Of a stretch of 64,000 nt of DNA, positions 40,698 to 51,438 are shown piece after piece. The notes beneath the pieces were generated by a model, which had not been told where the DNA came from, searched no databases, and worked only from the letters and a program-made list of their open reading frames with translations. Origin of the DNA: Clostridiales bacterium (lineage in GTDB: Bacteria; Bacillota; Clostridia; Christensenellales; DTU072); contig JAAZJD010000037.1 in NCBI GenBank assembly GCA_012800525.1, positions 1 to 64,000 of the forward strand, given 5' to 3'. Position numbers and translations under genes: made by a program. Within the stretch, counting starts at the first letter, position 1. Every line of letters begins with the position of its first letter.

Positions 40698-43658
40698 TTA
40701 TAGTCCTAATTCTTCTTCGCTCATTTGAGAAAGAGCAAGCTCTCTGTATACATCACATGACCTAATTAATTCTTCATGTGTTCCCTTTCCTACAATTTCA
40801 CCCTGAGACATAACCAATATTGTATCTGCGTCCATAATCGTACCAATTCTTTGTGCAACAATAATAGTTGCAGTATTTGCAGTAATTGGCTTTAGTGCTG
40901 CTCTTAAATTTTTATCCGTCTTAAAATCTAGCGCAGAAAAACTATCATCAAACATCAATATGGAATGATCGCCAATGATGGCTCTTGCTATTGACAAACG
41001 TTGCTTTTGTCCACCACTAAAGTTGGAGCCACCTTGTGCAACAGGAGCATCTAACTTACCTTCTTTTCTATAAACAAAGTTTCTACTTTGGGCTATGGTT
41101 AGGGCCTCCCACATTTCCTCTTCAGTCGCATCTCTTTTTCCATATTGCAAATTTTCTCTAATTGTTCCTGTAAATAAAACGGCTCTTTGTGGTACTAATC
41201 CTATTTTTTCTCTAAGTTCAGATTGAACATACTCTTTTACATTAACTCCATCGACTAAAATCTCACCTTCGTTTACATCATAAAATCTAGGAATTAAATT
41301 TAATATTGTAGATTTTCCACTTCCTGTACCGCCAACTATAGCAGTCACTTTTCCTTTTTCAGCTTTAAAAGTAATGTTTTTTAAGTTATACTGCTCTGCC
41401 TCTTTGAAATATTTAAATGAGACATTTCTAAACTCTACACTTCCAATATTTTTATATTCTCTATTAGGTTCCTTTGCATCCAAAAGCTCAGGAGTAGTAT
41501 TTAAAATTTCATTAACTCTAAGTGCTGAGGCAGTTGCTCTTGGGAATAAAATAAAGACATTTGCAAGCATTACCAAAGCAAACATAATTTGTGTCATATA
41601 TTGAATAACAGCCATCATATCTCCGACTTTGACATCTTCATCATATGCAATTTGTTTGCTTGCTATCCATATAACACCAACCAAAGAAACATTCATAACA
41701 ACGGCTATAACAGGAGCAAGTGCTGCATTAAAAATACCAACCGTTCTAGCAGTTCGCGTTAAGCTATCGTTAATTTCTTTAAACCTTTCATTTTCATATT
41801 CCTGCTTGTTAAATGCCCTGATAACCCTGATACCAGTCAAAGATTCTCTTGCTACAAGTGTAAGTTTGTCAATCTTTTTTTGTATTAGCCTAAATAATGG
41901 ATAAACAATAATAACAGCTATATATGTTACAATCGCTAAAAATGGCATATCATATGCCAAAACTGTTGTCATTTTGGGCGACTTCTCAAATGCCATTATA
42001 AAACCACCAATTAGTGTAATAGGTGCAATAAGACCAGTTCTCAAAACGAGCAAAATAATTGATTGTATTTGGTTAATATCGTTGGTTGATCTAGTAATTA
42101 AACTTGAAGTGGTAAATTTATCAAATTCAAGCAATGAAAATGACTCGACTTTTCCAAAAATCATACTTCGTATTCTTGCTGAAAAATCAGCTGTAAATTT
42201 TGAACTGACCAATGCAGCAACTATTGCGCCTACACAAGCTGTTACTGTTAACAAAAGCATGTACCCGCCCCTAGTTAATATGAAAGTCATATCCTTTGTC
42301 TGTGGTGCAAAACCATCTGGCATTAACATATCCTTGCCAGTTTTCAATTCTTTAACAGCTTCATCTGCCCTTTGACCTGCAGGACTAAGTTTCAAGTAAT
42401 GTCTCAATTTAATAAAAAATTGTTGTGCCTTATTTTTATCAATTTTTTGAACAGCTTCAAGAGTTTCTGGTTTTTCCATGTAGAAAGATGTGATTAATCT
42501 TTCAACCTTTTTAGGATTTTTTGTATTCTTTAATGTCAAAAGATGTCCTAAAATAACCAAGTCATCATCTGTTGTATATATTTTTGTTATTTCACCTAGG
42601 TACCCTTCTAGTTCTTGGTATCTATTATAAAACCTACTCGTATCATTTGCAGGAATCCTTTGAAAATAATCTTCATGTGACTTTAATACATTATTTATCA
42701 AATATTGTCTATTGGCTTCTGCAGCATAATCATTAGCGTCTTCCTCTTCTTTCCCAAGTTCATGATTTTGCCATTTTTGAGTTTTAAATTTATACGCAAA
42801 GCCTAAAACACCATTAGCTATAATTGTTTCATAATCTGGCATTTCATCTGGTCTTTTAGTAAAACTTTCTTTTCTAGAACCTACTTCATTATCATCTTTG
42901 TCTGAATAAACATAAATCAGTTTTGATTGGTCAATTGCCTCTCCAAATTCATCGGTAGCAAGCCTTTTCCCGTCTTTATCAATTGGTATAGGCATTATAT
43001 TTCCATAACGAGAATGTTTCATATTTAAAATACATGCAGTAATTATCTTCTTATTCGAAGAATTTTCCATTGCATCTTCATCTGGATTATCCTCTTGATC
43101 TAAAAGTTCATCTATACTAAATAAATCTTCTCCTTTTTTAGCCTCTTCAGTGATAGGTAGCAATTCAAAAACAAATAAAGTTCCAACAACTTCTCTTATG
43201 ATTCTTTGATCTTCAGTGCTATAATCATAATATTTTGCTCCCTTTTTTTGAAACGGTTTTAAACCATCTAAAAAAGGTGTCATGATATTATCAAACAACT
43301 CCTGACTGTCCCTTACTGGAATATCTTTAAATGCTTCTTTGACTGTCTTATTTTCCATATCGCCCAAAGTTTGAGCCAAATCATAGGTAGAAAAACCATC
43401 TATCATTTCAAAAACTGGAATTTTATCTGAATCATAACCTTTTAACGTTTTCTCTGAGTCAATACTAGAAATACTCCTAGGTTTCTCCATTTCAACATGT
43501 TTATATAAAGGTTGATAGTCTATATATATACCATAATCAATTATTTCTGACATTTTTTCAGGCAAAAACAACTCAGCTACAGCTTGGCCTGTAACGAAAA
43601 TTATTATAATAACTAACATCCAAGACATGAAAGTAAACTTTTTAAATAATTTAAACAT
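40698..43658 (-). CDS. ABC transporter, fused permease/ATPase with ~400-aa insert (subunit A)
   Basis: C-terminal half is a typical exporter (GGTGSGKSTILNLIPRFYDVNEGEI; FSGGQKQRLSIARAI); TM1 at N-terminus separated from TM2 by ~400 aa soluble sequence. Confidence 0.93.
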   Translation of the reverse strand: MFKLFKKFTFMSWMLVIIIIFVTGQAVAELFLPEKMSEIIDYGIYIDYQPLYKHVEMEKPRSISSIDSEKTLKGYDSDKIPVFEMIDGFSTYDLAQTLGDMENKTVKEAFKDIPVRDSQELFDNIMTPFLDGLKPFQKKGAKYYDYSTEDQRIIREVVGTLFVFELLPITEEAKKGEDLFSIDELLDQEDNPDEDAMENSSNKKIITACILNMKHSRYGNIMPIPIDKDGKRLATDEFGEAIDQSKLIYVYSDKDDNEVGSRKESFTKRPDEMPDYETIIANGVLGFAYKFKTQKWQNHELGKEEEDANDYAAEANRQYLINNVLKSHEDYFQRIPANDTSRFYNRYQELEGYLGEITKIYTTDDDLVILGHLLTLKNTKNPKKVERLITSFYMEKPETLEAVQKIDKNKAQQFFIKLRHYLKLSPAGQRADEAVKELKTGKDMLMPDGFAPQTKDMTFILTRGGYMLLLTVTACVGAIVAALVSSKFTADFSARIRSMIFGKVESFSLLEFDKFTTSSLITRSTNDINQIQSIILLVLRTGLIAPITLIGGFIMAFEKSPKMTTVLAYDMPFLAIVTYIAVIIVYPLFRLIQKKIDKLTLVARESLTGIRVIRAFNKQEYENERFKEINDSLTRTARTVGIFNAALAPVIAVVMNVSLVGVIWIASKQIAYDEDVKVGDMMAVIQYMTQIMFALVMLANVFILFPRATASALRVNEILNTTPELLDAKEPNREYKNIGSVEFRNVSFKYFKEAEQYNLKNITFKAEKGKVTAIVGGTGSGKSTILNLIPRFYDVNEGEILVDGVNVKEYVQSELREKIGLVPQRAVLFTGTIRENLQYGKRDATEEEMWEALTIAQSRNFVYRKEGKLDAPVAQGGSNFSGGQKQRLSIARAIIGDHSILMFDDSFSALDFKTDKNLRAALKPITANTATIIVAQRIGTIMDADTILVMSQGEIVGKGTHEELIRSCDVYRELALSQMSEEELGL

Positions 43659-43833
43659 TAAATACTATAGCCCACCTAACCATAAACATAAGCAAATAAT
43701 AACATATTATATAAGCATTAGCAATAATAATGAACTTTTTTAGTGCAACGAAAATACTATAAAAATACAGTCTACTTTTAGACCGCATTATTTATTGATA
43801 AGGGGTGTCGTTTTTTTAATCAAACCGATTATT

Positions 43834-45405
43834 TTATTTAAGCATTGATTCTTCCCAAGCTTCTAAAGGTTCAAGTCCTAGTAATTCAACAATTGTAGCT
43901 GCAACATTAGCTAAACCAAAATTACCATTTTTGAGTTCTACATTTTTTCCATAAATTATAAATGGGACAGGATTTAAGCTATGTGCAGTTCTAGGTTCTA
44001 TAGACCCATCCTTTTTCTTTTCAAGCATTTCGTCTGCATTCCCATGATCAGCAGTTATAACTAATATCGAATTTGTTTGATCTATAATCGGCAATAATCT
44101 TGTAAGTGCTAAATCAACAGATTCAACAGCAATTATAGTAGCTTGCATACAGCCAGTATGTCCTACCATATCTCCATTAGGAAAATTGCAGCGTAAAAAC
44201 CCATATTTTTCTGATTGTATTTGAGTAATTAAATCATCTGTAATTTCTGCAGATTTCATCCATGGTCTTTGATCAAAACAAACATTATCTGATGGAATCT
44301 CTTTATATGTTTCAAGTTTCTCGCTAAATTTGCCGCTTTTATTTCCGTTCCAAAAGTAAGTTACGTGACCATATTTTTGAGTTTCGGATACCGCATATTG
44401 AGAAATTTTATTTTTTACCAAAAATTCACTTAAAGTATTTTTAATTTGTGGAGGTTCTACTAAAAAGCGTTTTGGCAACTTTAAATCCCCGTCATATTCA
44501 AGCATTCCGGCAAAAAGTATTTTTGGCATATTGCCTCTATCAAATCCAGTAAAGTCTTCATTATCAAAAGCCATACTAATTTCTAATGCTCTATCCCCTC
44601 TAAAGTTAAATAAAATTACACTATCTCCATCCTTCATTGCACCTATTGGCTTACCCTCTTTTGCAATGACAAATCCTGGGAGATTTTGATCAACAATACC
44701 TGGGTTTTCCTTTCTTAAGATTTCGATTGCTTCATTTGCAGAGTTAAAATTTCGGCCCTTACCATACACATGAATATCAAATCCTCTTTTAACCATCTCC
44801 CAATCTGCACAATATCTATCCATAGTTATTTTCATTCTTCCACCGCCACTAGCTATAGCAGCATAAAATGAATCGTCGTTTAAATTTTTAATCTCATCTT
44901 CAAGTATAGAGACATATTGTAAAGCACTAGTTGCTGGCACATCACGTCCATCTAACAATATATGTATTCTTGCGTGTTTTATACCCTCTATTTTTGTTTG
45001 TTTTAATAAGGCAATTAAATGAGAAATATTTGAATGCACATTACCATCTGACAATAAACCAATAAAGTGCATAACTGAATTATTTGAAATGCAATTGTCT
45101 TTTAACTCTAACCATGCATTAGACTTAAAAATCTTTTTTGTTTCAATATTTTGATTGACAAGTTTTGCACCTTGAGCATAAATTTGTCCTGACCCTAAAG
45201 CATTGTGCCCTACTTCACTATTACCCATATCTTCGTTGCTTGGTAGTCCTACTGCTTCTCCATGTGCCTTTATATATGTATGAGAACAAGTCTTAAAAAG
45301 CATATCTAAAGTTGGAGTATTTGCTTTCGCCACAGCATCACCTATGCCTGTTTGAGACTTACCAATACCATCCATTACTACCAAAACAACTTGTCTTTTA
45401 TCCAT
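43834..45405 (-). CDS. gpmI: 2,3-bisphosphoglycerate-independent phosphoglycerate mutase
   Basis: VVMDGIGKS; NSEVGHNALGSGQIYAQGAKLVN; ITADHGNADEM. Confidence 0.97.
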   Translation of the reverse strand: MDKRQVVLVVMDGIGKSQTGIGDAVAKANTPTLDMLFKTCSHTYIKAHGEAVGLPSNEDMGNSEVGHNALGSGQIYAQGAKLVNQNIETKKIFKSNAWLELKDNCISNNSVMHFIGLLSDGNVHSNISHLIALLKQTKIEGIKHARIHILLDGRDVPATSALQYVSILEDEIKNLNDDSFYAAIASGGGRMKITMDRYCADWEMVKRGFDIHVYGKGRNFNSANEAIEILRKENPGIVDQNLPGFVIAKEGKPIGAMKDGDSVILFNFRGDRALEISMAFDNEDFTGFDRGNMPKILFAGMLEYDGDLKLPKRFLVEPPQIKNTLSEFLVKNKISQYAVSETQKYGHVTYFWNGNKSGKFSEKLETYKEIPSDNVCFDQRPWMKSAEITDDLITQIQSEKYGFLRCNFPNGDMVGHTGCMQATIIAVESVDLALTRLLPIIDQTNSILVITADHGNADEMLEKKKDGSIEPRTAHSLNPVPFIIYGKNVELKNGNFGLANVAATIVELLGLEPLEAWEESMLK

Positions 45406-45444
45406 TTTCCTTCTCCTAATCTTTAAAATACTTATATAAACATA

Positions 45445-45472
45445 AATGAAGCCCCAAAATGGGGTTTCATTA
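45445..45472 (-). terminator. Hairpin between tpiA and gpmI
   Basis: AATGAAGCCCC-AAAAT-GGGGTTTCATT. Confidence 0.55.
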
Positions 45473-45502
45473 AATTAAAATATTTATAAGTTAAAAACAC
45501 AA

Positions 45503-46252
45503 TTATCTATCATTAACAACTGCAGCAAAATCTTTTGCTTTTAACGATGCTCCCCCTATTAATCCACCATCTATTTCTGGCATAGCCATCAATTCTTTTA
45601 CATTACCAGGATTCATGCTGCCACCATATTGAATTCTAATAGACCTAGCATAATTTTTACCATATAATTTCCTAACAACTTTTCTTATAATTGCAATAGT
45701 ATCATTTGCATCTTGTGCTGTAGCTGTTTTACCTGTCCCAATAGCCCAAACTGGCTCATAAGCTATAACTATTTTTTTCAAACCTAGTTTATCAATACCC
45801 TCTAAAGCTTCAAGTGTTTGCTTTGTAACAACAGTTGCTGTTTTGCCTGTTTCTCTTTCTTCTAGAGTTTCACCAACACACAAAATAACCTTGAGTCCTG
45901 CAGCAATAGCTGCCTTAGTTCTTGCATTAACTGATTGATTGGTCTCTCCAAAATATTGCCTCCTCTCACTATGTCCAACGATAACATATTTTACTTTTTG
46001 CTCAGCTAACATGTCTGCACTAATTTCACCAGTAAATGCTCCCTTTGGTGCCCAATGAACATTTTGTGCTCCTAGTTGTATATTAGAGCCACGCAAGGCT
46101 TTTCTTGCTGTTTCAATGCTTGTAAAAGGCACACACACAACAACTTCACATTTTGCATCCTTCACTAAAGGCCTTAACTCATTAATTAGAGCAACCGTTT
46201 GCTCTTTATTGTTATTCATTTTCCAATTTCCTGCAATAATATCTCTTTTCAT
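45503..46252 (-). CDS. tpiA: Triosephosphate isomerase
   Basis: IAGNWKMNNNKEQT; VGHSERRQYFGET; AYEPVWAIGTGKTA. Confidence 0.98.
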   Translation of the reverse strand: MKRDIIAGNWKMNNNKEQTVALINELRPLVKDAKCEVVVCVPFTSIETARKALRGSNIQLGAQNVHWAPKGAFTGEISADMLAEQKVKYVIVGHSERRQYFGETNQSVNARTKAAIAAGLKVILCVGETLEERETGKTATVVTKQTLEALEGIDKLGLKKIVIAYEPVWAIGTGKTATAQDANDTIAIIRKVVRKLYGKNYARSIRIQYGGSMNPGNVKELMAMPEIDGGLIGGASLKAKDFAAVVNDR

Positions 46253-46286
46253 AATTAAATCCCCTTATTTTTTTATTTATACTTTA

Positions 46287-47492
46287 TTATTTGTCATTTA
46301 GACAATCAATTCCTGGCAACACTAAACCTTCCATAAATTCAAGAGAAGCACCACCGCCTGTTGAAATATGAGTCATTTTATCAGCATAACCTAGTTGTGT
46401 TACAGCACTTGCAGAATCTCCACCACCTATTATTGTAACCGCATTTGATTCTGCCATAGCTTTTGCTATCGCCTTCGTTCCAGTTGCAAATTTTTCCATT
46501 TCAAAAACACCCATAGGTCCATTCCAAATGACAGTTTTGGCATCTTTAATTGCATCGCTAAACAACTTAATCGTTTTAGGACCAATGTCTAATCCCATCC
46601 AACCTACATCAATATTTCCTTCAAAAACTTTAGCATTTGCATCTGCAGCAAATTTGTCAGCGGCCATATTATCCACTGGTAGTAAAACTTTAACATTTTT
46701 TGATTTTGCTTTTGCTAATAATTCATTTGCAAGATCAAGTTTGTCAGCTTCGAACCTAGAATCCCCTATTTCCTCACCCTGAGCTTTCAAAAATGTATAT
46801 GCCATTGCGCCACCAACAATAATTATGTCAACTTTTTCAATTAGATTTGAAATAACCCCAATTTTATCTGAAACTTTTGCTCCACCTAAAACAGCAACAA
46901 AAGGTCTTTTGGCATTTTCCATTGCTCCACCAATTATATCTAACTCCTTGCCAATTAAAAAACCAGCCACAGCATCTTTAACAAAACCATATTGAACAAT
47001 ACCCGCTGTTGAAGCATGAGCTCTGTGTGCTGTACCAAAAGCATCATTTACATAAATTTCACAATGTGCTGCTAATTTTTCACAAAATTCTTTATCATTT
47101 TTTTCTTCGCCAATATAAAATCTTAGATTTTCTAGTAATAATATTTCTCCATCTTTTAAAACTGCAACTTTAGCCTTAGAATCTTCTCCTATTGCATCCT
47201 TTGCAAAAGCAACATTTTTGCCCAATAACTCTGCAAGCTTTCTAGCAACAGGTTCTAGGGTATATTTCATGTTAAATTCGCCCTTTGGCCTTCCCATATG
47301 TGAGCAAAGTATAACTTTTGCACCATGTTCAGATAAATATTTTATTGTTGGTATAGCACCATTTATTCTTGTAAGGTCAGTTATAATCCCATCTTCCATT
47401 GGAACATTAAAATCAACTCTAACTAAGCATTTTTTTCCTTTCACATTAACATCTTTGATAGTTTTTTTATTCATAAAAGTCTCCTGATTCAA
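46287..47492 (-). CDS. pgk: Phosphoglycerate kinase
   Basis: [51 protein letters not shown]. Confidence 0.98.
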   Translation of the reverse strand: MNQETFMNKKTIKDVNVKGKKCLVRVDFNVPMEDGIITDLTRINGAIPTIKYLSEHGAKVILCSHMGRPKGEFNMKYTLEPVARKLAELLGKNVAFAKDAIGEDSKAKVAVLKDGEILLLENLRFYIGEEKNDKEFCEKLAAHCEIYVNDAFGTAHRAHASTAGIVQYGFVKDAVAGFLIGKELDIIGGAMENAKRPFVAVLGGAKVSDKIGVISNLIEKVDIIIVGGAMAYTFLKAQGEEIGDSRFEADKLDLANELLAKAKSKNVKVLLPVDNMAADKFAADANAKVFEGNIDVGWMGLDIGPKTIKLFSDAIKDAKTVIWNGPMGVFEMEKFATGTKAIAKAMAESNAVTIIGGGDSASAVTQLGYADKMTHISTGGGASLEFMEGLVLPGIDCLNDK

Positions 47493-47586
47493 ACTTAATT
47501 TATTTTACTTAATTATAGCACTGCACTATGATATGAGCAAACAAATCACGGCTTTTTTAAGGATTAAAAGCATTAAATATATCGAT

Positions 47587-48552
47587 TTAAACTTCAAAAT
47601 TTTTGTAAAATATTTCTTGATATGTGTCCATCAATTTCATCAAATCATTCAAGGAAGAAATTGCATAAATTTTTGTTTTTATTTCTTTTGATTTAGGTAT
47701 ACCCATTAAATATGCGGCAATATGTTTTTTCATATAATTGACTACAACTTTTGTAGGGATATACTCTGACATTTTACTTATATGAGACTTTATAAGCGAG
47801 ACTAAAGTATATTTAGCTTTTTTCCCATTTAATGTTGAAAAGATATATGGAGCCCCTATTGCAGCTCTACCAACAGCAATTCCAGCACAACCTGTTTTTT
47901 CAAACATTTCGTTTGCACTATCAATATCTTTCACATTGCCATTTCCGAATACAGGAATATTAACTGCTTCAACTACTTGTCTAATCATATCTAAATCAAC
48001 TTTGCCTGAGTAAAACAAATCTCTTGTTCTGCCATGTACTGTGATTGCTTTTGCTCCTGCCTTTTCAATTAGTTTAGCAATCTTAACAGCATTTATATTA
48101 TCTGCTGAATAACCAATTCTTATTTTAGCTGTAATTTCTTGGTTTGTATTATCTACACAGCATTTTATTAGATCATAAGCCAAATTTGGTTTTTTTAAAA
48201 TAGCACTACCTTCTCCGTTTGAAACTATTTTTTTCATAGGACATCCAAAATTAAAATCTATAATATCAAACCCTTGTAGCTCTTTCTTTTTTAAAGCCTT
48301 TTCTATAAATTCAACTTCAGAACCAAAAATTTGAGCAGCTTTTATAGGCTCTAACTTATCAGTAGATAATAAAAGCTTTGTATTTTCGCTATTATAAACA
48401 AGCCCTTTTGCAGAAACCATCTCAGTGCAACAAAGACCAGCACCAAATTGATAAGCTAATACTCTAAATCCCACATCTGAAAAGCCCGCTAATGGCGCTA
48501 ATATAAATTTAGACCCTAATTTAACTTTACCTATCGCAACTTTCGTATCCAT
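47587..48552 (-). CDS. tRNA-dihydrouridine synthase
   Basis: LAPLAGFSDVGFRVLAYQFGAGLCCTEMVSAKGL; DFNFGCPMKKIVSNGEGSA; VHGRTRDLFYSG. Confidence 0.95.
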   Translation of the reverse strand: MDTKVAIGKVKLGSKFILAPLAGFSDVGFRVLAYQFGAGLCCTEMVSAKGLVYNSENTKLLLSTDKLEPIKAAQIFGSEVEFIEKALKKKELQGFDIIDFNFGCPMKKIVSNGEGSAILKKPNLAYDLIKCCVDNTNQEITAKIRIGYSADNINAVKIAKLIEKAGAKAITVHGRTRDLFYSGKVDLDMIRQVVEAVNIPVFGNGNVKDIDSANEMFEKTGCAGIAVGRAAIGAPYIFSTLNGKKAKYTLVSLIKSHISKMSEYIPTKVVVNYMKKHIAAYLMGIPKSKEIKTKIYAISSLNDLMKLMDTYQEIFYKNFEV

Positions 48553-48597
48553 GGCTACAAAAATAAGTCATTAACCAAAAATAAAAACTTTTTTATA

Positions 48598-49632
48598 TTA
48601 TTCAACTTGGTTTTCAAATCTTTTTGAATCTTGATAATACTTTTCTAATATTTCCATATTCTCATGCTTTAGCTCTACATTATTTTCTAAAGCCTGCTTT
48701 TCAACATATTTAAATCTTTCAACAAATCTAGAAGTGCAATTGTTTAATGCGATTTCTGGATCAATTCCAAGCATTCTTACATAATTTACTGCAGCAAACA
48801 ACACATCACCTGCTTCCCACTCAAGGTTTTCCTGCGATTTAGATTGTCCAATCTCTTCTAATTCTTCTAATATTTTTAATTTTGCAGATTTTGCATCATC
48901 AAAGTCAAAGCCTGTTTTTCTAACAATTTTTTGCACTTTATTGGCTCTCATAACACTTCCAAAAGTTTTAGGAACCCTATCTAGTTTATCTCCAACGGTC
49001 TTTTGCTCTTTTTCAATATTTTTAGCTTGCTCCCAGCTAGATAAAGCTTCTTCCGAATTTTTAGCTTTATTTTGCCCAAAAACATGAGGATGTCTTTTGA
49101 TTAATTTTTCACAAAGTGCATTAATGACATCAGTGAGAGAAAATGAGCCATCATCTTTTGCAATTTCCGCATGAAAAAAGGATTGCAATAAAACATCGCC
49201 AGATTCTTCAATCATAGCTTCCCTGTCGTTTGCTTCGATTGCTTCTACTAACTCGTAAGCCTCTTCAATAACATTAGATTTTATACTATCATGAGTTTGG
49301 ACTCTATCCCATGGACATCCATCTTCCGCACGTAATGCTTGCATTAGATCCATTAGATCAGTAAATGTATACTTTGTCCTATCTAAATAATGGCTGCCAT
49401 CTATTGTATAGCTTTGACAATATACTAAATCTTTTGCAGGCAAGCTAACTTTCTTTTCTTTCAAATTGCAAACAATTATACAATCTTTACCGAGATTACT
49501 AATTATTCTTTCTCTCAATAATACAAAACTATTTTTATCTACATTAAATATAGTCAAGGGTCTAGAATAATCAAATAAACAAGACTCTTGGCTTAAATAG
49601 TCTTTAACATCAATTTTATTTCCGTATTTCAC
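48598..49632 (-). CDS. mazG: MazG family nucleoside triphosphate pyrophosphohydrolase with N-terminal extension
   Basis: FTDLMDLMQALRAEDGCPWDRVQTHDSIKSNVIEEAYELVEAIE and second MazG domain. Confidence 0.93.
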   Translation of the reverse strand: MKYGNKIDVKDYLSQESCLFDYSRPLTIFNVDKNSFVLLRERIISNLGKDCIIVCNLKEKKVSLPAKDLVYCQSYTIDGSHYLDRTKYTFTDLMDLMQALRAEDGCPWDRVQTHDSIKSNVIEEAYELVEAIEANDREAMIEESGDVLLQSFFHAEIAKDDGSFSLTDVINALCEKLIKRHPHVFGQNKAKNSEEALSSWEQAKNIEKEQKTVGDKLDRVPKTFGSVMRANKVQKIVRKTGFDFDDAKSAKLKILEELEEIGQSKSQENLEWEAGDVLFAAVNYVRMLGIDPEIALNNCTSRFVERFKYVEKQALENNVELKHENMEILEKYYQDSKRFENQVE

Positions 49633-49797
49633 TCTAAATCTTTCCTTTATTTCTAATAGTGTTAGTATATCATATCAAATGTATTTTTTTAAAAACTAAT
49701 TGTTAATTTTAATATTTAACATATTTTATGCTCTTTAATATGTTATAATACAAAGTATAAAGCTTAATGAATTTTTCAGTAAACTTGTGAGGTTTTT

Positions 49798-51414
49798 ATG
49801 AAGCTAGTGTTTTTAGGAGCAAGCCGCGAAGTTACAGGCAGCAAATATCTACTAGAGGTTAATAACAAAAATTATTTAATTGATTGCGGGATGGTTCAAG
49901 GACCAGAAATATATGAAAAACAGCCTATGCCGGTAAAGGCAACTGATATAGAGGCTGTTTTTTTAACACATTCACATATTGACCACTCAGGAATGTTGCC
50001 AGCACTTGTAAAAGAAGGATTTAGGGGAAAAATTTATTCTACAAAACCAAGTAAAGCTTTATGCAAAATTATGCTATTAGACAGTGCTAACATTCAAGAA
50101 TTTGAAGCTGAATGGAAAAACAGAAAAGCAAAACGTGGTGGCAACGACATTTATCAACCCATCTATGACACAGAAGATGCCATTAAAACAATGAAACATT
50201 TTGAAGGATGTGACTATAATACTGATATCACTATCAGTGATGATATTACAATTAAATTTATTGACGCAGGACACCTTTTAGGCTCATCTAGCATTGTCAT
50301 TAAAGCAATAGAAAGCGCAAAGACTATAACAATAGCATTTTCGGGTGATATTGGTAATATAAATAAACCCATAATCAAAAATCCAAATTTTATTGACAAG
50401 GCGGACTATGTTGTTATGGAAAGCACTTACGGAGATCGAAAGCATGGTCTAGATCATGACTATGTTGCCCAGTTAACTAAAATTATTGCAAGAACATTTG
50501 AAAGAGGTGGAAATGTTGTTATACCATCTTTTGCTGTTGGGAGAACACAAGAACTTCTTTATTATATGAGAAAAATTAAAGAGACAAATAATTTATCAAA
50601 GTTTGGAAATTTTAAAGTCTATCTTGACAGTCCTCTTGCTATTGAAGCGACAAAAATATTTGAAAGAGGCTTTGTTAATTGTTTTGACAAAGAAACTATA
50701 GATTTAATAGAAAAAGGAATTAATCCTCTATCATTTCCTGGACTTATAACTTCAGTAACTGCAGATGAGAGCAAAGCAATCAATGCCGATAGAGAGCCAA
50801 AAGTAATCATTTCTGCATCAGGCATGTGTGAAGCCGGAAGAATCAGACATCACTTAAAACACAATCTATGGCGCCCTGAATGCACCATTGTTTTTGCCGG
50901 ATATCAAGTAGCTGGCACACTAGGACGCATAATACTTGATGGTGCAAATCGTGTAAAATTATTTAATGAAGAAATCGAAATCAATGCAGAAATTATTGAA
51001 TTGAGTGGAACAAGCTCTCATGCTGATATAGATGGGCTACTAGAATGGGCTATGGCAATATCACCAAAACCAAAACATATTTTTGTTACACACGGCGAAG
51101 AAAGTGTTTCTGAATATTTTTCAGATCAGCTTTTTGAAGAAGCAAGATTGCATTCTTCTGTTCCATATAATGGTGAAATTTGGGACTTATTGACTTTTGA
51201 AAAACTCTATGAAGGCTCTAAATTAAGAACATTTAAAAACAACATTAGACAAGCCACTACTGGACGAAGAAACTATACATTATATGATGAATTACTTTCT
51301 ACATTAGGCGAATTATCTGTCGTAGTTAGAAATAATAAAGGTGTTGCAAATAGAGAGCTTAGAGAATTGATAAAAGATATAAAAACAATAAATGATAAAT
51401 GGAAAGATAGGTAA
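49798..51414 (+). CDS. MBL-fold beta-CASP hydrolase (RNA-processing exonuclease-like)
   Basis: THSHIDHSG; FAVGRTQELLYYM; SASGMCEAGRIRHHLKHNLWRPECTIVFAGYQVAGTLGR; LSGTSSHAD. Confidence 0.93.
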   Translation: MKLVFLGASREVTGSKYLLEVNNKNYLIDCGMVQGPEIYEKQPMPVKATDIEAVFLTHSHIDHSGMLPALVKEGFRGKIYSTKPSKALCKIMLLDSANIQEFEAEWKNRKAKRGGNDIYQPIYDTEDAIKTMKHFEGCDYNTDITISDDITIKFIDAGHLLGSSSIVIKAIESAKTITIAFSGDIGNINKPIIKNPNFIDKADYVVMESTYGDRKHGLDHDYVAQLTKIIARTFERGGNVVIPSFAVGRTQELLYYMRKIKETNNLSKFGNFKVYLDSPLAIEATKIFERGFVNCFDKETIDLIEKGINPLSFPGLITSVTADESKAINADREPKVIISASGMCEAGRIRHHLKHNLWRPECTIVFAGYQVAGTLGRIILDGANRVKLFNEEIEINAEIIELSGTSSHADIDGLLEWAMAISPKPKHIFVTHGEESVSEYFSDQLFEEARLHSSVPYNGEIWDLLTFEKLYEGSKLRTFKNNIRQATTGRRNYTLYDELLSTLGELSVVVRNNKGVANRELRELIKDIKTINDKWKDR

Positions 51415-51438
51415 TTAAAGATATAAATATTAATTACA

